Shown here one piece after another: positions 19,803 to 29,262 of a stretch of DNA of 64,000 nucleotides. This stretch comes from Pycnococcus provasolii. Its lineage: Eukaryota > Chlorophyta > Pseudoscourfieldiophyceae > Pseudoscourfieldiales. A program made the position numbers and the translations under genes. The DNA is taken from the NCBI GenBank assembly GCA_049487715.1, contig CP150554.1, positions 496,001 through 560,000 of the forward strand. Reading direction: 5' to 3'. Under the pieces are notes generated by a model. The model did not search any database, was not told the DNA's origin, and saw only the letters and a list, made by a program, of their open reading frames with translations. The stretch's first letter is position 1. Each line of letters opens with the position of its first letter.

Positions 19803-21057
19803 ATGTCCGATGCCACCACATCCTTGGTGAAGGTGGCACCCTCTCGCATACTCGTCATTGGTGGCGGGTTCGCAGGACGCAAACTCATACGACTATTACA
19901 AGCCTGCTATACTGTTGCCTATTATGGACATCACGCTCGTCGACGCGAAGTCCTTCTTCGAATTCACACCGTCGGCCCTGCGATGCATCGTGCAACCCGC
20001 AAACGCACGCACGTGCGTCATACCGCAGCAAGTGCCTGCAGGGAGTAAAACGAACTGCAAACTCGTCACGGGAACCGTTGTCAGCGTTGGCATAAACGAG
20101 GCGTTCGAAGGCGAGGCGACGCTCGGTGACGGGCGTGTCATCCCGTTCGACGCGGCGGTGCTTGCCATGGGGTCGACCTACGCGGCGCCCATCAAACCGG
20201 ACATGACCACAAGGGCGAGCGTGGCGGAACGCATCGCGCAGTACGAACACGCACACGCACACCTTTCAAACGCGCACGACGTCGTCGTCGTGGGTGGTGG
20301 CACGGTCGGCGTGGAAATGGCGGCGGAGGTGGCTGGACACTGGACGGGAAGACAGGCGAAGCGCGTGACGCTCATCACGGCGTCCGAGCGACTGCTCAAC
20401 CGCATGCCCGCACGTGCCAGCCGACTCGCGACGGCATGGCTGGAGAAATATGGTGTCTGCGTCATCACCAACGCGCGTGTTCGAGATGCCGCGGGAGGAG
20501 GTCGGGCGATACGCGACGGCGCCGTCACTCTCGATGATGGACGGCGCATCAAGGCGGATATCGTGTACACGTGCCTGGGCGCTCCGCCATGCACGTCGAA
20601 TTTCACGATTCGCGGTGTGACTGTTGGGTCGCCCATCGCTGTCGCAGACACGGGTCAGGTGCTCGACGACAAGCACAAGCCGATTCCCAACTTGTTTGCG
20701 GCTGGCGATGTGTGCTCAAGCGCGGGCGAAAAGAATGCGCTGAATGCTGACCTGAATGCCGCTCTCTGTGCGCGTAACGTGCAGCGCACGCTCTTTAACG
20801 GTGGCGCATTGGCACGTTGGCCGGCGGATATCTGCCATGGAAGTCGCAAGAGTCCAGACGTCGTGGTTGTGAGCCTGTACAAGTGGTGCGCGATCATGCA
20901 GGTGAACAGTATTGTCTTCTCCGGCCTGCTACCCGCGCTGATGAAGGTTGTGATTGAATTCATGCAAATACGAACGGCGAAGGAAGACATCGTGATTACT
21001 TACCTGTGGAGTGTGGCGGAGGCGTTGACAATATTCGTCGCGTCGTATATACCATGA
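19803..21057 (+). CDS. AMID/FSP1-like FAD-dependent NAD(P)H oxidoreductase, with early frame break
   Basis: ATG 19803 begins MSDATTSLVKVAPSRILVIG, with GGGFAG as the FAD-binding Rossmann motif. About 100 nt later the homology continues in the +1 frame from MDITLVDAKSFFEFTPSALR, which matches plant AIF-like proteins (VTLVDQKEYFEI). That frame runs to TGA 21055-21057. A second dinucleotide motif, VVVVGGGTVGVEMAAEV, lies near 20281-20330. The C-terminal NLFAAGDVC motif (FAD-ribityl contact) is near 20689-20715. The family oxidises NAD(P)H with quinone acceptors and associates with membranes; the C-terminus here is hydrophobic. The frame change falls at about 19895-19925, and no GT-AG intron there keeps both motifs. 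Family assignment is firm; intactness is uncertain. Confidence 0.85.
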
Positions 21058-21099
21058 ATTCTGTAATTATATTTGATAAAACCAAGAAAAAACAAGTTT

Positions 21100-21984
21100 T
21101 TACAACTTGACGCGAGAACGCGTCCTCCTCGCAGGCGGAGTCGGCTCCTTCATCACCTGCTCCTCTTCCTCCTCCTCTTCTTCTTCCTCTTCTTCTTCCT
21201 CCTCCTCCTCTTTCTCCTCCTCCTCGTCGTCGTCGTGTACCAATGACTCGAATTCGCCGCCGTCGTCGTCATCACCTGTCCTCGTCCAACGGCATACAAG
21301 CACAACGCGTGACACAGCACTTGCGGGAAGGCTGCGGTTGAAGTGCCGCAGAAGCTGGCACTGTGGTGGTGTCAGCGTCTCACCCTTTTTGCACACCTCG
21401 TAATCGCCAAGCAGCGTCACCACAGCTCGTTCCAGCTTGGTGGGCATTCCGAGCTTTCGCAGTTGTGGCTCGATGGAGAATGGCACTTCAGTGAGCGGCC
21501 CGGCGCTGAAGCGCACGTCAAAGGGTGCCGTGATTCCCGGTCTTGCAAACTCCGTTCCTGAGCTTGCCACCTCGGCAATCGCCGCCTCGATGCGCTCCTG
21601 CGGCAGGTTCGTGAACAGAATGCCCCTCTGCCCCTTGAGTTTCGCCGAGAGCATCGCCAGCCTAGGCCTCACTTCCTGCGCCTCGTCGCGTCCAAGCGCC
21701 GCCCGCATCACCTTGCACGACGCCATGAACATGCGCGACTGAACCGGCTCGTTACCATCATTGTCATCTGCACCCTGTCCCTCGGCTTTATCTGCGTTTC
21801 GCAGCGCCTTGCGTATGCGTCCAATGCGCTCCGACTTCAGGCCGAGGTAGTTGAAGACGTAGATATTCGAGTAGGGCAGGTCGACGTGCGTGAGTACGGA
21901 GTTGATGAGCTCAGACTTGGACTCGCGCGAGCGCTTGCGCGTCTGCGTCAGGGAAACCAACCGGGAGCGCTTCGAGCGGGGCAT
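21100..21984 (-). CDS. MRT4: MRT4 (MRTO4) ribosome assembly factor, P0-like
   Basis: 294 residues from ATG 21984 (MPRSKRSRLVSLTQTRKRSR). A GTG-started extension upstream is Pro-rich and unlikely. MRT4 is a nucleolar paralogue of ribosomal P0 that occupies the P-stalk site on pre-60S particles until P0 replaces it. Visible family features are a basic N-terminus, INSVLTHVDLPYSNIYVFNY, MRAALGRDEAQEVRPRLAML, LKGQRGILFTNLPQERI and the GPLTEVPFSIEPQLRKLGMP block. The C-terminus carries a Glu-rich tail of about 20 acidic residues (the TCC-rich DNA at 21160-21230), then a short basic end. It is convergent with the AMID-like gene at 42 bp. Confidence 0.93.
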   Translation of the reverse strand: MPRSKRSRLVSLTQTRKRSRESKSELINSVLTHVDLPYSNIYVFNYLGLKSERIGRIRKALRNADKAEGQGADDNDGNEPVQSRMFMASCKVMRAALGRDEAQEVRPRLAMLSAKLKGQRGILFTNLPQERIEAAIAEVASSGTEFARPGITAPFDVRFSAGPLTEVPFSIEPQLRKLGMPTKLERAVVTLLGDYEVCKKGETLTPPQCQLLRHFNRSLPASAVSRVVLVCRWTRTGDDDDGGEFESLVHDDDEEEEKEEEEEEEEEEEEEEEEEQVMKEPTPPARRTRSRVKL

Positions 21985-22162
21985 GGCGGGAGGCGGGTGT
22001 GATGTGGGGGAGGGAGGTGGCGGCGGCTGTGGCGGTAGGGGGAAACCCCCACAGACAGACACAGACACGAGAAAACGAATTCAGAGGAGAGGAACTTCTA
22101 AATTTCTTTCAGAAACAACAACAGTTCATCATCAGCAGGGCGAAGCCAACCAAGTCTGGATT

Positions 22163-22196
22163 CGATCGCAACCAGGGGTTAACCGGGTTGCGATCG
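22163..22196. repeat. Inverted repeat, 11 bp arms
   Basis: The arm cgatcgcaacc (22163-22173) pairs with ggttgcgatcg (22186-22196) across a 12 nt loop. The right arm continues into a cgatcgatcg run. About 180 bp upstream of the MRT4 start codon. Confidence 0.7.
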
Positions 22197-22249
22197 ATCG
22201 ATGGGCCATGGGCCCATGCATGCATGAAACCCCCAGTTAAGGTTAGTTC

Positions 22250-22275
22250 AAGGGCATATTAAAATATGCCCTTGG
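22250..22275. repeat. Near-perfect palindrome, 12 bp arms
   Basis: The arm caagggcatatt, a 2 nt centre, then its exact complement aatatgcccttg. A ggttagtt word flanks each side, resembling a very small element or a recombination footprint. Confidence 0.7.
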
Positions 22276-22549
22276 TTAGTTGACCTCACTCCTCATCAAG
22301 GCTCCATCCGGGCGCCAGCTCAGCAATAGGTAGTCCGGATACATGTATGTGTGACAACAACACGCATGTGTATGTACCTTGGTGGCTCCATGGATTCGCC
22401 AATGTCAATGGCGAATCATCAACGCCTTTGTCGAAGCCGCCTTCTTCTTCGTCATCAAAGTCGTTGGACGACGCGGACCTTTTGTTAAGTGCTTCTTACC
22501 AAGACACTAAAAGTAAAACTCTAGTGGATGTACAAGCCAGCCCGGCTCT

Positions 22550-24166
22550 TCATACCTTGAAGACGACGCGGCTCTTGCGCCACGACAGATTTGAGCCCGA
22601 TGCCGATGGAGGCACCGACGGATTGTCGATCGTAAGGTAAGTCGTGCGCGATTTCGCTTGCACGCACACCTGCAAATTCTCGTTCGACACAAAACGCATA
22701 CCGGTCAGCATGAAAGGAAGCGTCCTGCCGTTGTACGTCCAAAACACATGACCGTCATTCTCTGCGCTCAGACTTACGCAAACGCCCACCCTGATCGTGA
22801 TGAGCTTGCTGCTACTCGTAAATCCATTTGCGAACTCGTCATCATCGGACTCATCGCTGTCTTCATCTTCGGATTCTTCGCCGCCGTTCGAATCGGGTTG
22901 GTCTTTGCTGTCGAGCGGGAAAGACACACAGTGCTCTTTCACTCCGTTAAATGCCTGGCCGTCAAAACGGGCTGCATCGTTGCTGCGGAAAACGAGATGC
23001 ACTTCTTCGTGCTTAAGCGCGACGCTCATGTACACGTTCGCGAATGATCCGCCGTGATCCACGGAGCTATCCTTGAAGCGGCACGCGCGGCCGGACCCCT
23101 CGCCGAGCCCGCACACGCCAATAGCGAACGGCTTGTACATATCACAGTAAGGTGTTGGCAAAGGGAATGTCACGTCGAACTCGCGGTACTGCGATTCGCC
23201 CAATTTGACCGGGTCGCCCACTGCGGCAATGCCTCTCCTCTTCCAAGGCTCTCCTCCGTAAGTGCTGCCCGCGAGCAGTTTCCCATTCTCGCGGATCCAC
23301 AGGTCAGGACATCCCCAAGTGAAGCGCCACGCTCTCTTATCCTCCTCAGGTCCGAGCTCAGCAAGCCTCTCTGCCACTGTCGCAGCCACACTCATCTTGA
23401 GTTTCTTTGCTGGCGGTGGCTGCGCCGCGACGTCTCCGATGCGCGGGAAGTTCTGTACCTGCTCGTTGTTTGCAAGCTCTCGCATCTTCTCCAAGCGCAG
23501 CTTCACGACTGTGGTCGTCCCATAGTCGTACGTGAGTTTGAACTCGTCTCCTTCGGCGAGGTTCAGACTCGCTAGCGTCCGTGCGGTGCGTCGCGCCTCT
23601 TCGTCGAGGAACTGGGGTCCCTCAATCCTGGTCACCTTGTGCTCGCCCTCCCGCGGCGGAAACACGAAGTTCCACATGTGCGAGTTGGCGTCTTCTTCGA
23701 AATGCCCGTACCTTTGGTTTTTTACGTACGGCGTCTTCAGCACGTGATCGACGAGGTCCACTATGGTATGGGACTCGGCAATGAGAAGGATGGATGCGGC
23801 CGGCACTGCTTGGGCCTCCTTGGGCAGGAACGGCCCTAATTGTTTGACGATTTGTTTGTCCGAGTACGACGACGATGCTGATGAGTTGACTTCTTCATCA
23901 CGCAAGACATGTAAGACGTGCACGTGCGGCCGCGAGGAGGGCGGGAGGGCATGTTCAGGAGGAGGCGAGGAGGGCATGTTCAGTCGGAAAGGTAGTTTGA
24001 ACGAGGTATTTGAACGTTTGAACCTGAACTCGTTGGGAAGGTCCAAAGGGAGTCCAAGAAGGGGCCTCCTTGGTTCATTGGTTGGTGGAATGGTTGGTGG
24101 GATCCCAGACGATTCGTTTTCATTCGAAGAGATGGGATGGGAATTCGGTTTTTGACCATCTTGCAT
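22550..24166 (-). CDS. Unknown protein with possible pRiA4b ORF3-like domain
   Basis: 538 residues from ATG 24166 (an alternative Met lies about 64 codons in). The first 110 residues are Pro/Ser/Asn-rich and probably disordered. Residues about 125-235 read like the pRiA4b ORF3-like fold: AESHTIVDLVDHVLKT, then HMWNFVFPP, then AEGDEFKLTYDYGTTTVVKL, echoing the family pattern of a helix, an H-x-F strand and a YDFGD-x-W strand. The second half has Trp/Gly-rich segments (WRFTWGCPDLWIRENGKLL; PFAIGVCGLGEGSGRACRF), an acidic Glu/Asp/Ser run (about 455-475) and a HVFWTYNGRTLPFMLTG segment that could be beta-sandwich or SPRY-like. No catalytic motif is seen. The family call is tentative. Confidence 0.7.
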   Translation of the reverse strand: MQDGQKPNSHPISSNENESSGIPPTIPPTNEPRRPLLGLPLDLPNEFRFKRSNTSFKLPFRLNMPSSPPPEHALPPSSRPHVHVLHVLRDEEVNSSASSSYSDKQIVKQLGPFLPKEAQAVPAASILLIAESHTIVDLVDHVLKTPYVKNQRYGHFEEDANSHMWNFVFPPREGEHKVTRIEGPQFLDEEARRTARTLASLNLAEGDEFKLTYDYGTTTVVKLRLEKMRELANNEQVQNFPRIGDVAAQPPPAKKLKMSVAATVAERLAELGPEEDKRAWRFTWGCPDLWIRENGKLLAGSTYGGEPWKRRGIAAVGDPVKLGESQYREFDVTFPLPTPYCDMYKPFAIGVCGLGEGSGRACRFKDSSVDHGGSFANVYMSVALKHEEVHLVFRSNDAARFDGQAFNGVKEHCVSFPLDSKDQPDSNGGEESEDEDSDESDDDEFANGFTSSSKLITIRVGVCVSLSAENDGHVFWTYNGRTLPFMLTGMRFVSNENLQVCVQAKSRTTYLTIDNPSVPPSASGSNLSWRKSRVVFKV

Positions 24167-24394
24167 AGAGGTCTTGCAAGTCGCATGGGAAACTTTACTT
24201 GCAAGCTACTATGCTACTGCAACCTTGCAAGGTCGCGGAAGGATTCCACCGTGCGCTATTGAGACGTTCGAAGAGGTTGATTGTCAACGCTTTTGCCCGG
24301 CCAAAAGCGAAAATCGTCTAACCTTAAGATTACCTTAAGGTGGCTTCGAAAGCAGCGCCATACCTCGTAGGATACAACACGGAACGCGCTGATG

Positions 24395-24509
24395 AATGAA
24401 TGGCACAGCGCGCTGAAAGGAACGGCTGAATGACCAGTGTGTAGTTCTTATGGACGACCATAAGTTGGACAAAGGAAAGTGCACTCCGTTACTGATTAAG
24501 GGATCTCAG
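24395..24509 (-). repeat. Dispersed 3'-gene-end element, copy B (partial)
   Basis: Read on the minus strand, it begins ctgagatcccttaatcagta 21 bp after the stop codon of the gene at 24531-25594 and runs in that gene's sense. It shares the first 60-100 bp of the element (ctgagatccctnattcagtaa, gtgcacttt, tttgtccaac, cattcagcc), then diverges. The rest of the 24167-24530 spacer shows nothing else. Confidence 0.6.
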
Positions 24510-24530
24510 CTTTAGACATCGCCGACGACT

Positions 24531-25594
24531 TTAGACGTCCTCCGCCGCTTGCGTGTCCTCCGAGTCCGGAACCACCTCGGGCTCCGCAGACTCCACAGGG
24601 TCGCCCGATTCCTCGGCAGCCTTCTCCTCCGCGCCCGCAGCGGCAGCCTCGTCGTGCTCCTCCTTCACTTCCCTCTTGCTGCTATCCAAGCACTCCTTCA
24701 GGCACGCGTCCAAGTTGAACGCGGGTGCAACCTGTGCGTGTGTGTTGTTTTTTGCTCGTGAGTTTTGAGTTTGATCGCACCGCACGTTCTCAAGTGTACG
24801 CTCAGCTTGAGAGCACTCACCTCTACAATATCCGACCCCGTGTTCACCGCGTCAGCTGCCAAAGCACTGCCACTAGCCACAGAGTTTTCTCCCTGCAGCT
24901 GAGCTTGGGAGTCGCAGCTTTCCTTGCACGCCGCGCCGTTCTCCTGCTGCACAGCGAGCTCGGGCATACCCGGGTCGCTGATGCCCTTGTACATATGCCC
25001 TGACATCCCTGAAAGAGCGAGCAGGGTACACGCGATGAAACCCACGGCGAGCCATAGCCACCACCGTTGCTTGAGCTCACGCTTCACGATAGCGGCTACA
25101 CCCTGAGGTTCCGGAGGGGCCTCCGCGTTCTGGTAGTTGCTGTTTTGGTTTTTCGTCTTGTGGTTAGAACAGAAAGTGGGGAGCGCACAGTTGAAGGTGA
25201 GTTTGAAGAGCGTGTCACTTACGCGAGCATCAGCGCCGTCTTCAGGTCGGAAACCTGCGATTTGATATCTCCTTGTGCCTGTGTAGTACACAGATATGTG
25301 TGGGGTGTGTGAGCCCGCCGGGATCACAGTGAGTAAAGTGATGGTTGAGTAAGCACAGTCCCATCACATCTCCATAAGCAAACCGGCCAGGCCTTAAATT
25401 TCGTTCTTCGTGCTTGTTTCGCCAAGAAAAGCACCGGCCTTTTCCTCCACCATCTCACATGTACGTGCAATACGATCCTAGTGTACATCACCCTTTTCTC
25501 AGACATACGATACGCGACGAGGACGAGAACTGGCAAGACCCCCTCGAACCGAGCAACCGAGCAACACTTGTGTACATACCTCGACGTCCTTCAT
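24531..25594 (-). CDS. Small single-pass membrane protein, four exons
   Basis: I reconstruct four exons: 25594-25580 (15 nt), 25278-25223, 25139-24821 and 24731-24531. Donors are GTATGT, GTAAGT and GTGAGT; acceptors end CACAG, ACAG and CACAG. All phases match and give 196 residues. The start ATG sits in a gccaccatga context. The protein begins MKDVEAQGDIKSQVSDLKTA, probably a short coiled coil. Around residues 50-66 a membrane helix (WWLWLAVGFIACTLLALSG) follows a basic KRELKQR. A Cys-containing segment and an acidic Glu/Ala-rich C-terminus follow. A type II or tail-proximal membrane protein is inferred; I do not recognise the family. It is divergent from UPF1 (449 bp). Confidence 0.8.
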
Positions 25595-26043
25595 GGTGGC
25601 CCGGTAAAAATGAATTCAGAAGAAGAAGTTGCAAGAAACGAAACGAAACGAAACGAAAGTGAGAGTGAGAGTGAGAGTGTAGTAAGCGAAACAAGACACG
25701 CGCAGAAGACTCGTGAGAGTGAAGTTCGGGCACCAACGACGAGCACGCGCGCGTGATATGTCTCGCGAAATGGCCGGCGATCTGCTTCTCCGGCAGCCCG
25801 AGGGTCGAGGGACTACTTCTTACCTTAAAATTCATTCAGGGGATTGGTGCGGATCCGATTCCTAACCCCTAATCTAATCGTCGCCGAACCTTCCCTGTTC
25901 TATCGGCTCTCCTATTTTATCGGCGACCTTTTAGCAGTGTCGTCGCAGCCATTTATTTTTCCTTGGGCTGTTGTAACTTTGTTTGGTGACGGACGACGGC
26001 TTTCGGCACTTGTGCAGTCAGCCAGCCAGCCGGTCAGCCAGCC
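25595..26043. promoter_or_regulatory. Divergent promoter region of UPF1 and the small membrane protein gene
   Basis: 449 bp between outward-facing start codons. It contains an acgaa/agtgag microsatellite near 25635-25680 and a pyrimidine-rich block near 25890-25980. A cagccagccagc run leads into the UPF1 start codon. No protein or RNA gene is seen. Confidence 0.45.
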
Positions 26044-29000
26044 ATGGAGTCGCAGTCGCAGATGTCGCAGTCGCAAATAGACCACTACCCGCCACTCTCG
26101 CACACGCAGTCGCAGTCGCAGTCGCAGTCGCAATCCCTCGCCTCAGACTACCCAGCATCACTGGTTCCGCCGGGGCACGAGTGGGCGACGCAAGCCAACA
26201 CGCAAAATACCATGCTCACGCAAAGCCAATCGCAGTTTGGGGGTGACGGCGGCGCTTCGGCGGCGCTCGCGGCAGAAGTGCCAGAGGAGGATCTTGAGCC
26301 ACCGCCACCGTGGGCGTGCGCGTACTGCGGCGTGAGCGAGGCGTCGTGCGTCGTGAAGTGCATCAGGAGCGGCAAGTGGTTCTGCAACAACCGCATGCCC
26401 GGAGTACCCGCAAGCTGCGCCGTCTACCACCTCGTGCGATCCAGGCACAAGGAGGTGGCGCTGCACAAAGACTCGCCGCTCGGAGACATGACGCTAGAGT
26501 GCTACGTGACGGGAAGCCGCAACATCTTCTCGCTCGGATTCGTTCCTTGCAAGAGTGACAACGTCGTCGTGCTGCTCAGCCGCGACGCCGCGCTGGGCGT
26601 GTCGGGTGACAGCAAGGATGAAAGCGGCTCGAGCGTTAGCGCGGCACTCAATGACGTTGACGTCGACCTCAGCCAGTGGAGTCCCATCGTGCAGGATCGG
26701 TGCTTCCTCCCGTGGCTCGTGCGCGTTCCCGAGCCGCACGAAGTCAAGAACGCGCGCATGCTCTCCGTCGCGCAGATTGGGCACCTTGAGGATCTCTGGC
26801 GCAAGGGAAATGCCGAGGCGACGTCCAACGACGCTCGGATCGGCGCTCTCACGGCGATCGCAGAGGAGGAGGAGGAGCCGGTGGAGCCAACGCGCGCGTA
26901 CTACGAGGATGCTCACACGTATCGAGCGATTATGGGCAAGCTCGTCGAGCTGGAGGCGGATGAGGACAAGCAGCACAAGGAAAGCTGGAGCAAGGACAAT
27001 ATCACCGTGCGATGGGATTGGAGCGTGAACAAGCGCCGAATGGCGTACTTTCACTTTCAGCTCGACTCCGGCGATCTGAAGCTGACAATTGGCGACGAGA
27101 TGAAAATTAGCCGGATTCGCGACGGCTCGACGGCTGCGGCACCTTCGCCGGCGAAAGGGAGCGATCCAACGCCGTCGGAAGTGAAAAAGGGCCTGATCAC
27201 AATCCCAGACCCCGCGCCTTCTGGCGGCGGACGTGGCGGAGGCGGACGTGGCGGAGGCCGCGGAGGTGGACGTGGCGGCGGGAGCGGCCGTGGTCGTGGC
27301 GGTGGTGGCAAGATGGTCGTCGAGAAGGAGAAGCCGAACGAGTGGAGCTGCATTGGAACGGTTGTGCGGTTCACGTCGAACGAGGAGATTGGGGTTGAGC
27401 TTCGCGGTCGAGGGAGCGAAAAGGCTCCCGTGGATTGCACGACTGGATTCTCCGTGGACGTGGTCTGGAAGCCAACTTCGTTCGACCGCATGCATACCGC
27501 CCTCAAATCGTTCGCGATGGATGAGAAGAGCGTGACGTCGTACCTCTACCACGTTCTGCTCGGCCATCCTGTGGAGGATAAGGAGCTTGCGTACGAGGTG
27601 GAGAATGAGGGTGGCGAAGCTGCCTCCTCCTGGTCCGCACCGGGGCTACCGGCGCTCAACGACAGCCAGACCGAGGCTGTGAAGCGCGTGCTTCGCCGAC
27701 CCGTGTCGCTCATCCAAGGACCACCCGGCACTGGCAAGACGGTGACGTCGGCGACGGTGGTGTACCACCTGTCGCGCCATCGTGCCATGACGGGAGCCAA
27801 GGGTGGCGGCCAGGTGCTAGTGGCGGCGCCGTCGAACGTTGCGGTGGACCAGCTGACGGAAAAGATTGCCGCGACGGGGCTTAAGGTTGTACGCGTATGC
27901 GCGAAGAGCCGTGAGGAGGTGGCGAGCAGCGTTGAGCCTCTGACGCTGCACTACCAGGCGCGCTACCTGAATGCACCCGGCAAGACGGACGAGCTCAAGC
28001 AGCTCCGCCAGCGCCGCGAGGAGACTGGCGGTGAGCTCAGCGAGAAGGACGAGAAGAAGTACCGAAAGTTGCTCCGCGCGGTGGAGCGTGAAATCATTTC
28101 TGCAGCGGACGTCGTGTGCGTGACGTGCGTGGGTGCTGGCGATGCACGCCTGGCATCCTTCAAGTTCCGCGCGGTCCTCTGTGACGAGTCGACGCAGGCT
28201 TGTGAACCTGAGTGCCTCATCCCAATCGTGCATGGTGCGAAGATCGTCATCTTGGTGGGCGACCACCAGCAGCTCGGTCCCGTCGTGACATGCAAGCGTG
28301 CGGCGTCCGCGGGTCTGGCGACGAGTCTGTTCGAGCGATTGGTTTCGCTTGGAACGCGTCCGGTGCGCCTGCAGGTGCAGTATCGCATGCACCCGTGCCT
28401 AAGCGAGTGGCCAAGCGACCTGTTCTACGAGGGAACGCTGCAGAACGGCGTGAGTAGCCACGAGAGGAGGGCTGGGGGTGTGGACGCGTTCCCGTGGCCC
28501 AACCCAGATCGCCCGATGATCTTCTACAGCCAGACGGGGTCTGAGGAGATTTCCGCATCGGGGACGAGTTACCTGAACCGCTCGGAAGCTGCGGCGGTGG
28601 AGAAGTGCGTCAGCTACCTCATGAAGTCGGGCGTGATGCCTCACCAGATTGGAATCATCACGCCGTACGAGGGGCAGCGCAGCCACGTTACGACCGTCAT
28701 GGCACGGCAGGGAACGCTCAACCGCAGCTCGCAGCTCTACAAGGAGATTGAGGTGGCAAGTGTGGATGCCTTTCAGGGACGCGAGAAGGACGTCATTGTG
28801 CTGAGCTGCGTGCGCTCGAACGACCACCACGGCATCGGATTCCTCAGCGATCCGCGCCGCCTGAATGTGGCACTCACGAGAGCGAAGTACGGCCTGATCG
28901 TCGTGGGGAATCCTCGCGTGCTATCGAAGCACCCTCTCTGGAATGCACTGCTCGTTCACATGAAGGAGCGCGCGTGTCTGATGGAAGGTACGCTGCAGAA

Positions 29001-29262
29001 CCTCAAGACGTGGGTGGGACACCTGCATCGACCGCGAACGCACTTCCGGTACAGCCGTCCGGCGTATGGCGGCGGAGGCGGTGTTCCCGGTGCACCTGGC
29101 GCGCCCGGCGGCATGGGTGCCATGCCTCCCGATTTCATGCAAGGCGGTATGCCGCCCGGGGACTTTGCACCTGGTCAGCTGCAATACCCAATGCACTACA
29201 CACAGTCACAGGGATCGATGGCATCAATGGGGTCGATGAGCCAGTCGATGAGCCAGACGTAA
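26044..29262 (+). CDS. UPF1: UPF1 RNA helicase (nonsense-mediated decay)
   Basis: 1072 residues from ATG 26044 (gccatgg), one exon. UPF1 is the ATP-dependent 5'-3' RNA helicase at the centre of nonsense-mediated mRNA decay. The Cys/His domain that binds UPF2 lies at about residues 90-240, starting WACAYCGVSEASCVVKCIRS and including GKWFCNN. The SF1 helicase core shows motif I GPPGTGKT (about 559), Ia APSNVAVDQLT, motif II DESTQ (about 714), III VGDHQQLGP, V VDAFQGREKDVI and VI NVALTRAKYGL. Both tails are SQ-rich (SQSQSQSQS repeats at the N-terminus; SMSQSMSQT at the C-terminus), which fits phosphorylation by a SMG1-like kinase. An unusual Gly/Arg-rich insert lies at about residues 394-423. 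Confidence 0.97.
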   Translation: MESQSQMSQSQIDHYPPLSHTQSQSQSQSQSLASDYPASLVPPGHEWATQANTQNTMLTQSQSQFGGDGGASAALAAEVPEEDLEPPPPWACAYCGVSEASCVVKCIRSGKWFCNNRMPGVPASCAVYHLVRSRHKEVALHKDSPLGDMTLECYVTGSRNIFSLGFVPCKSDNVVVLLSRDAALGVSGDSKDESGSSVSAALNDVDVDLSQWSPIVQDRCFLPWLVRVPEPHEVKNARMLSVAQIGHLEDLWRKGNAEATSNDARIGALTAIAEEEEEPVEPTRAYYEDAHTYRAIMGKLVELEADEDKQHKESWSKDNITVRWDWSVNKRRMAYFHFQLDSGDLKLTIGDEMKISRIRDGSTAAAPSPAKGSDPTPSEVKKGLITIPDPAPSGGGRGGGGRGGGRGGGRGGGSGRGRGGGGKMVVEKEKPNEWSCIGTVVRFTSNEEIGVELRGRGSEKAPVDCTTGFSVDVVWKPTSFDRMHTALKSFAMDEKSVTSYLYHVLLGHPVEDKELAYEVENEGGEAASSWSAPGLPALNDSQTEAVKRVLRRPVSLIQGPPGTGKTVTSATVVYHLSRHRAMTGAKGGGQVLVAAPSNVAVDQLTEKIAATGLKVVRVCAKSREEVASSVEPLTLHYQARYLNAPGKTDELKQLRQRREETGGELSEKDEKKYRKLLRAVEREIISAADVVCVTCVGAGDARLASFKFRAVLCDESTQACEPECLIPIVHGAKIVILVGDHQQLGPVVTCKRAASAGLATSLFERLVSLGTRPVRLQVQYRMHPCLSEWPSDLFYEGTLQNGVSSHERRAGGVDAFPWPNPDRPMIFYSQTGSEEISASGTSYLNRSEAAAVEKCVSYLMKSGVMPHQIGIITPYEGQRSHVTTVMARQGTLNRSSQLYKEIEVASVDAFQGREKDVIVLSCVRSNDHHGIGFLSDPRRLNVALTRAKYGLIVVGNPRVLSKHPLWNALLVHMKERACLMEGTLQNLKTWVGHLHRPRTHFRYSRPAYGGGGGVPGAPGAPGGMGAMPPDFMQGGMPPGDFAPGQLQYPMHYTQSQGSMASMGSMSQSMSQT

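Larger units (their letters stand above)
21985..22549. other. Spacer upstream of MRT4 with two hairpins
   Basis: 565 bp upstream of MRT4 and downstream of the gene at 22550. It contains two strong inverted repeats, an 11 bp-arm hairpin at 22163-22196 and a 12 bp-arm hairpin at 22250-22275, plus cgat and catg palindromic runs between them. No gene is seen. Confidence 0.6.

Noticed and set aside
19854-19902. 49 nt GT-AG intron in the AMID-like gene
   Set aside because: It restores frame but removes the GGGFAG FAD-binding motif, which is essential in the family.
21160-21230. TCC-rich microsatellite
   Set aside because: It encodes the Glu-rich C-terminal tail of MRT4 on the minus strand, so it is coding.
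26494-27567. 357-codon open frame antisense to UPF1
   Set aside because: It lies fully within conserved UPF1 coding sequence. GC-rich codons in the sense strand create long antisense frames, and the translation is Arg/His/Leu-rich without motifs.
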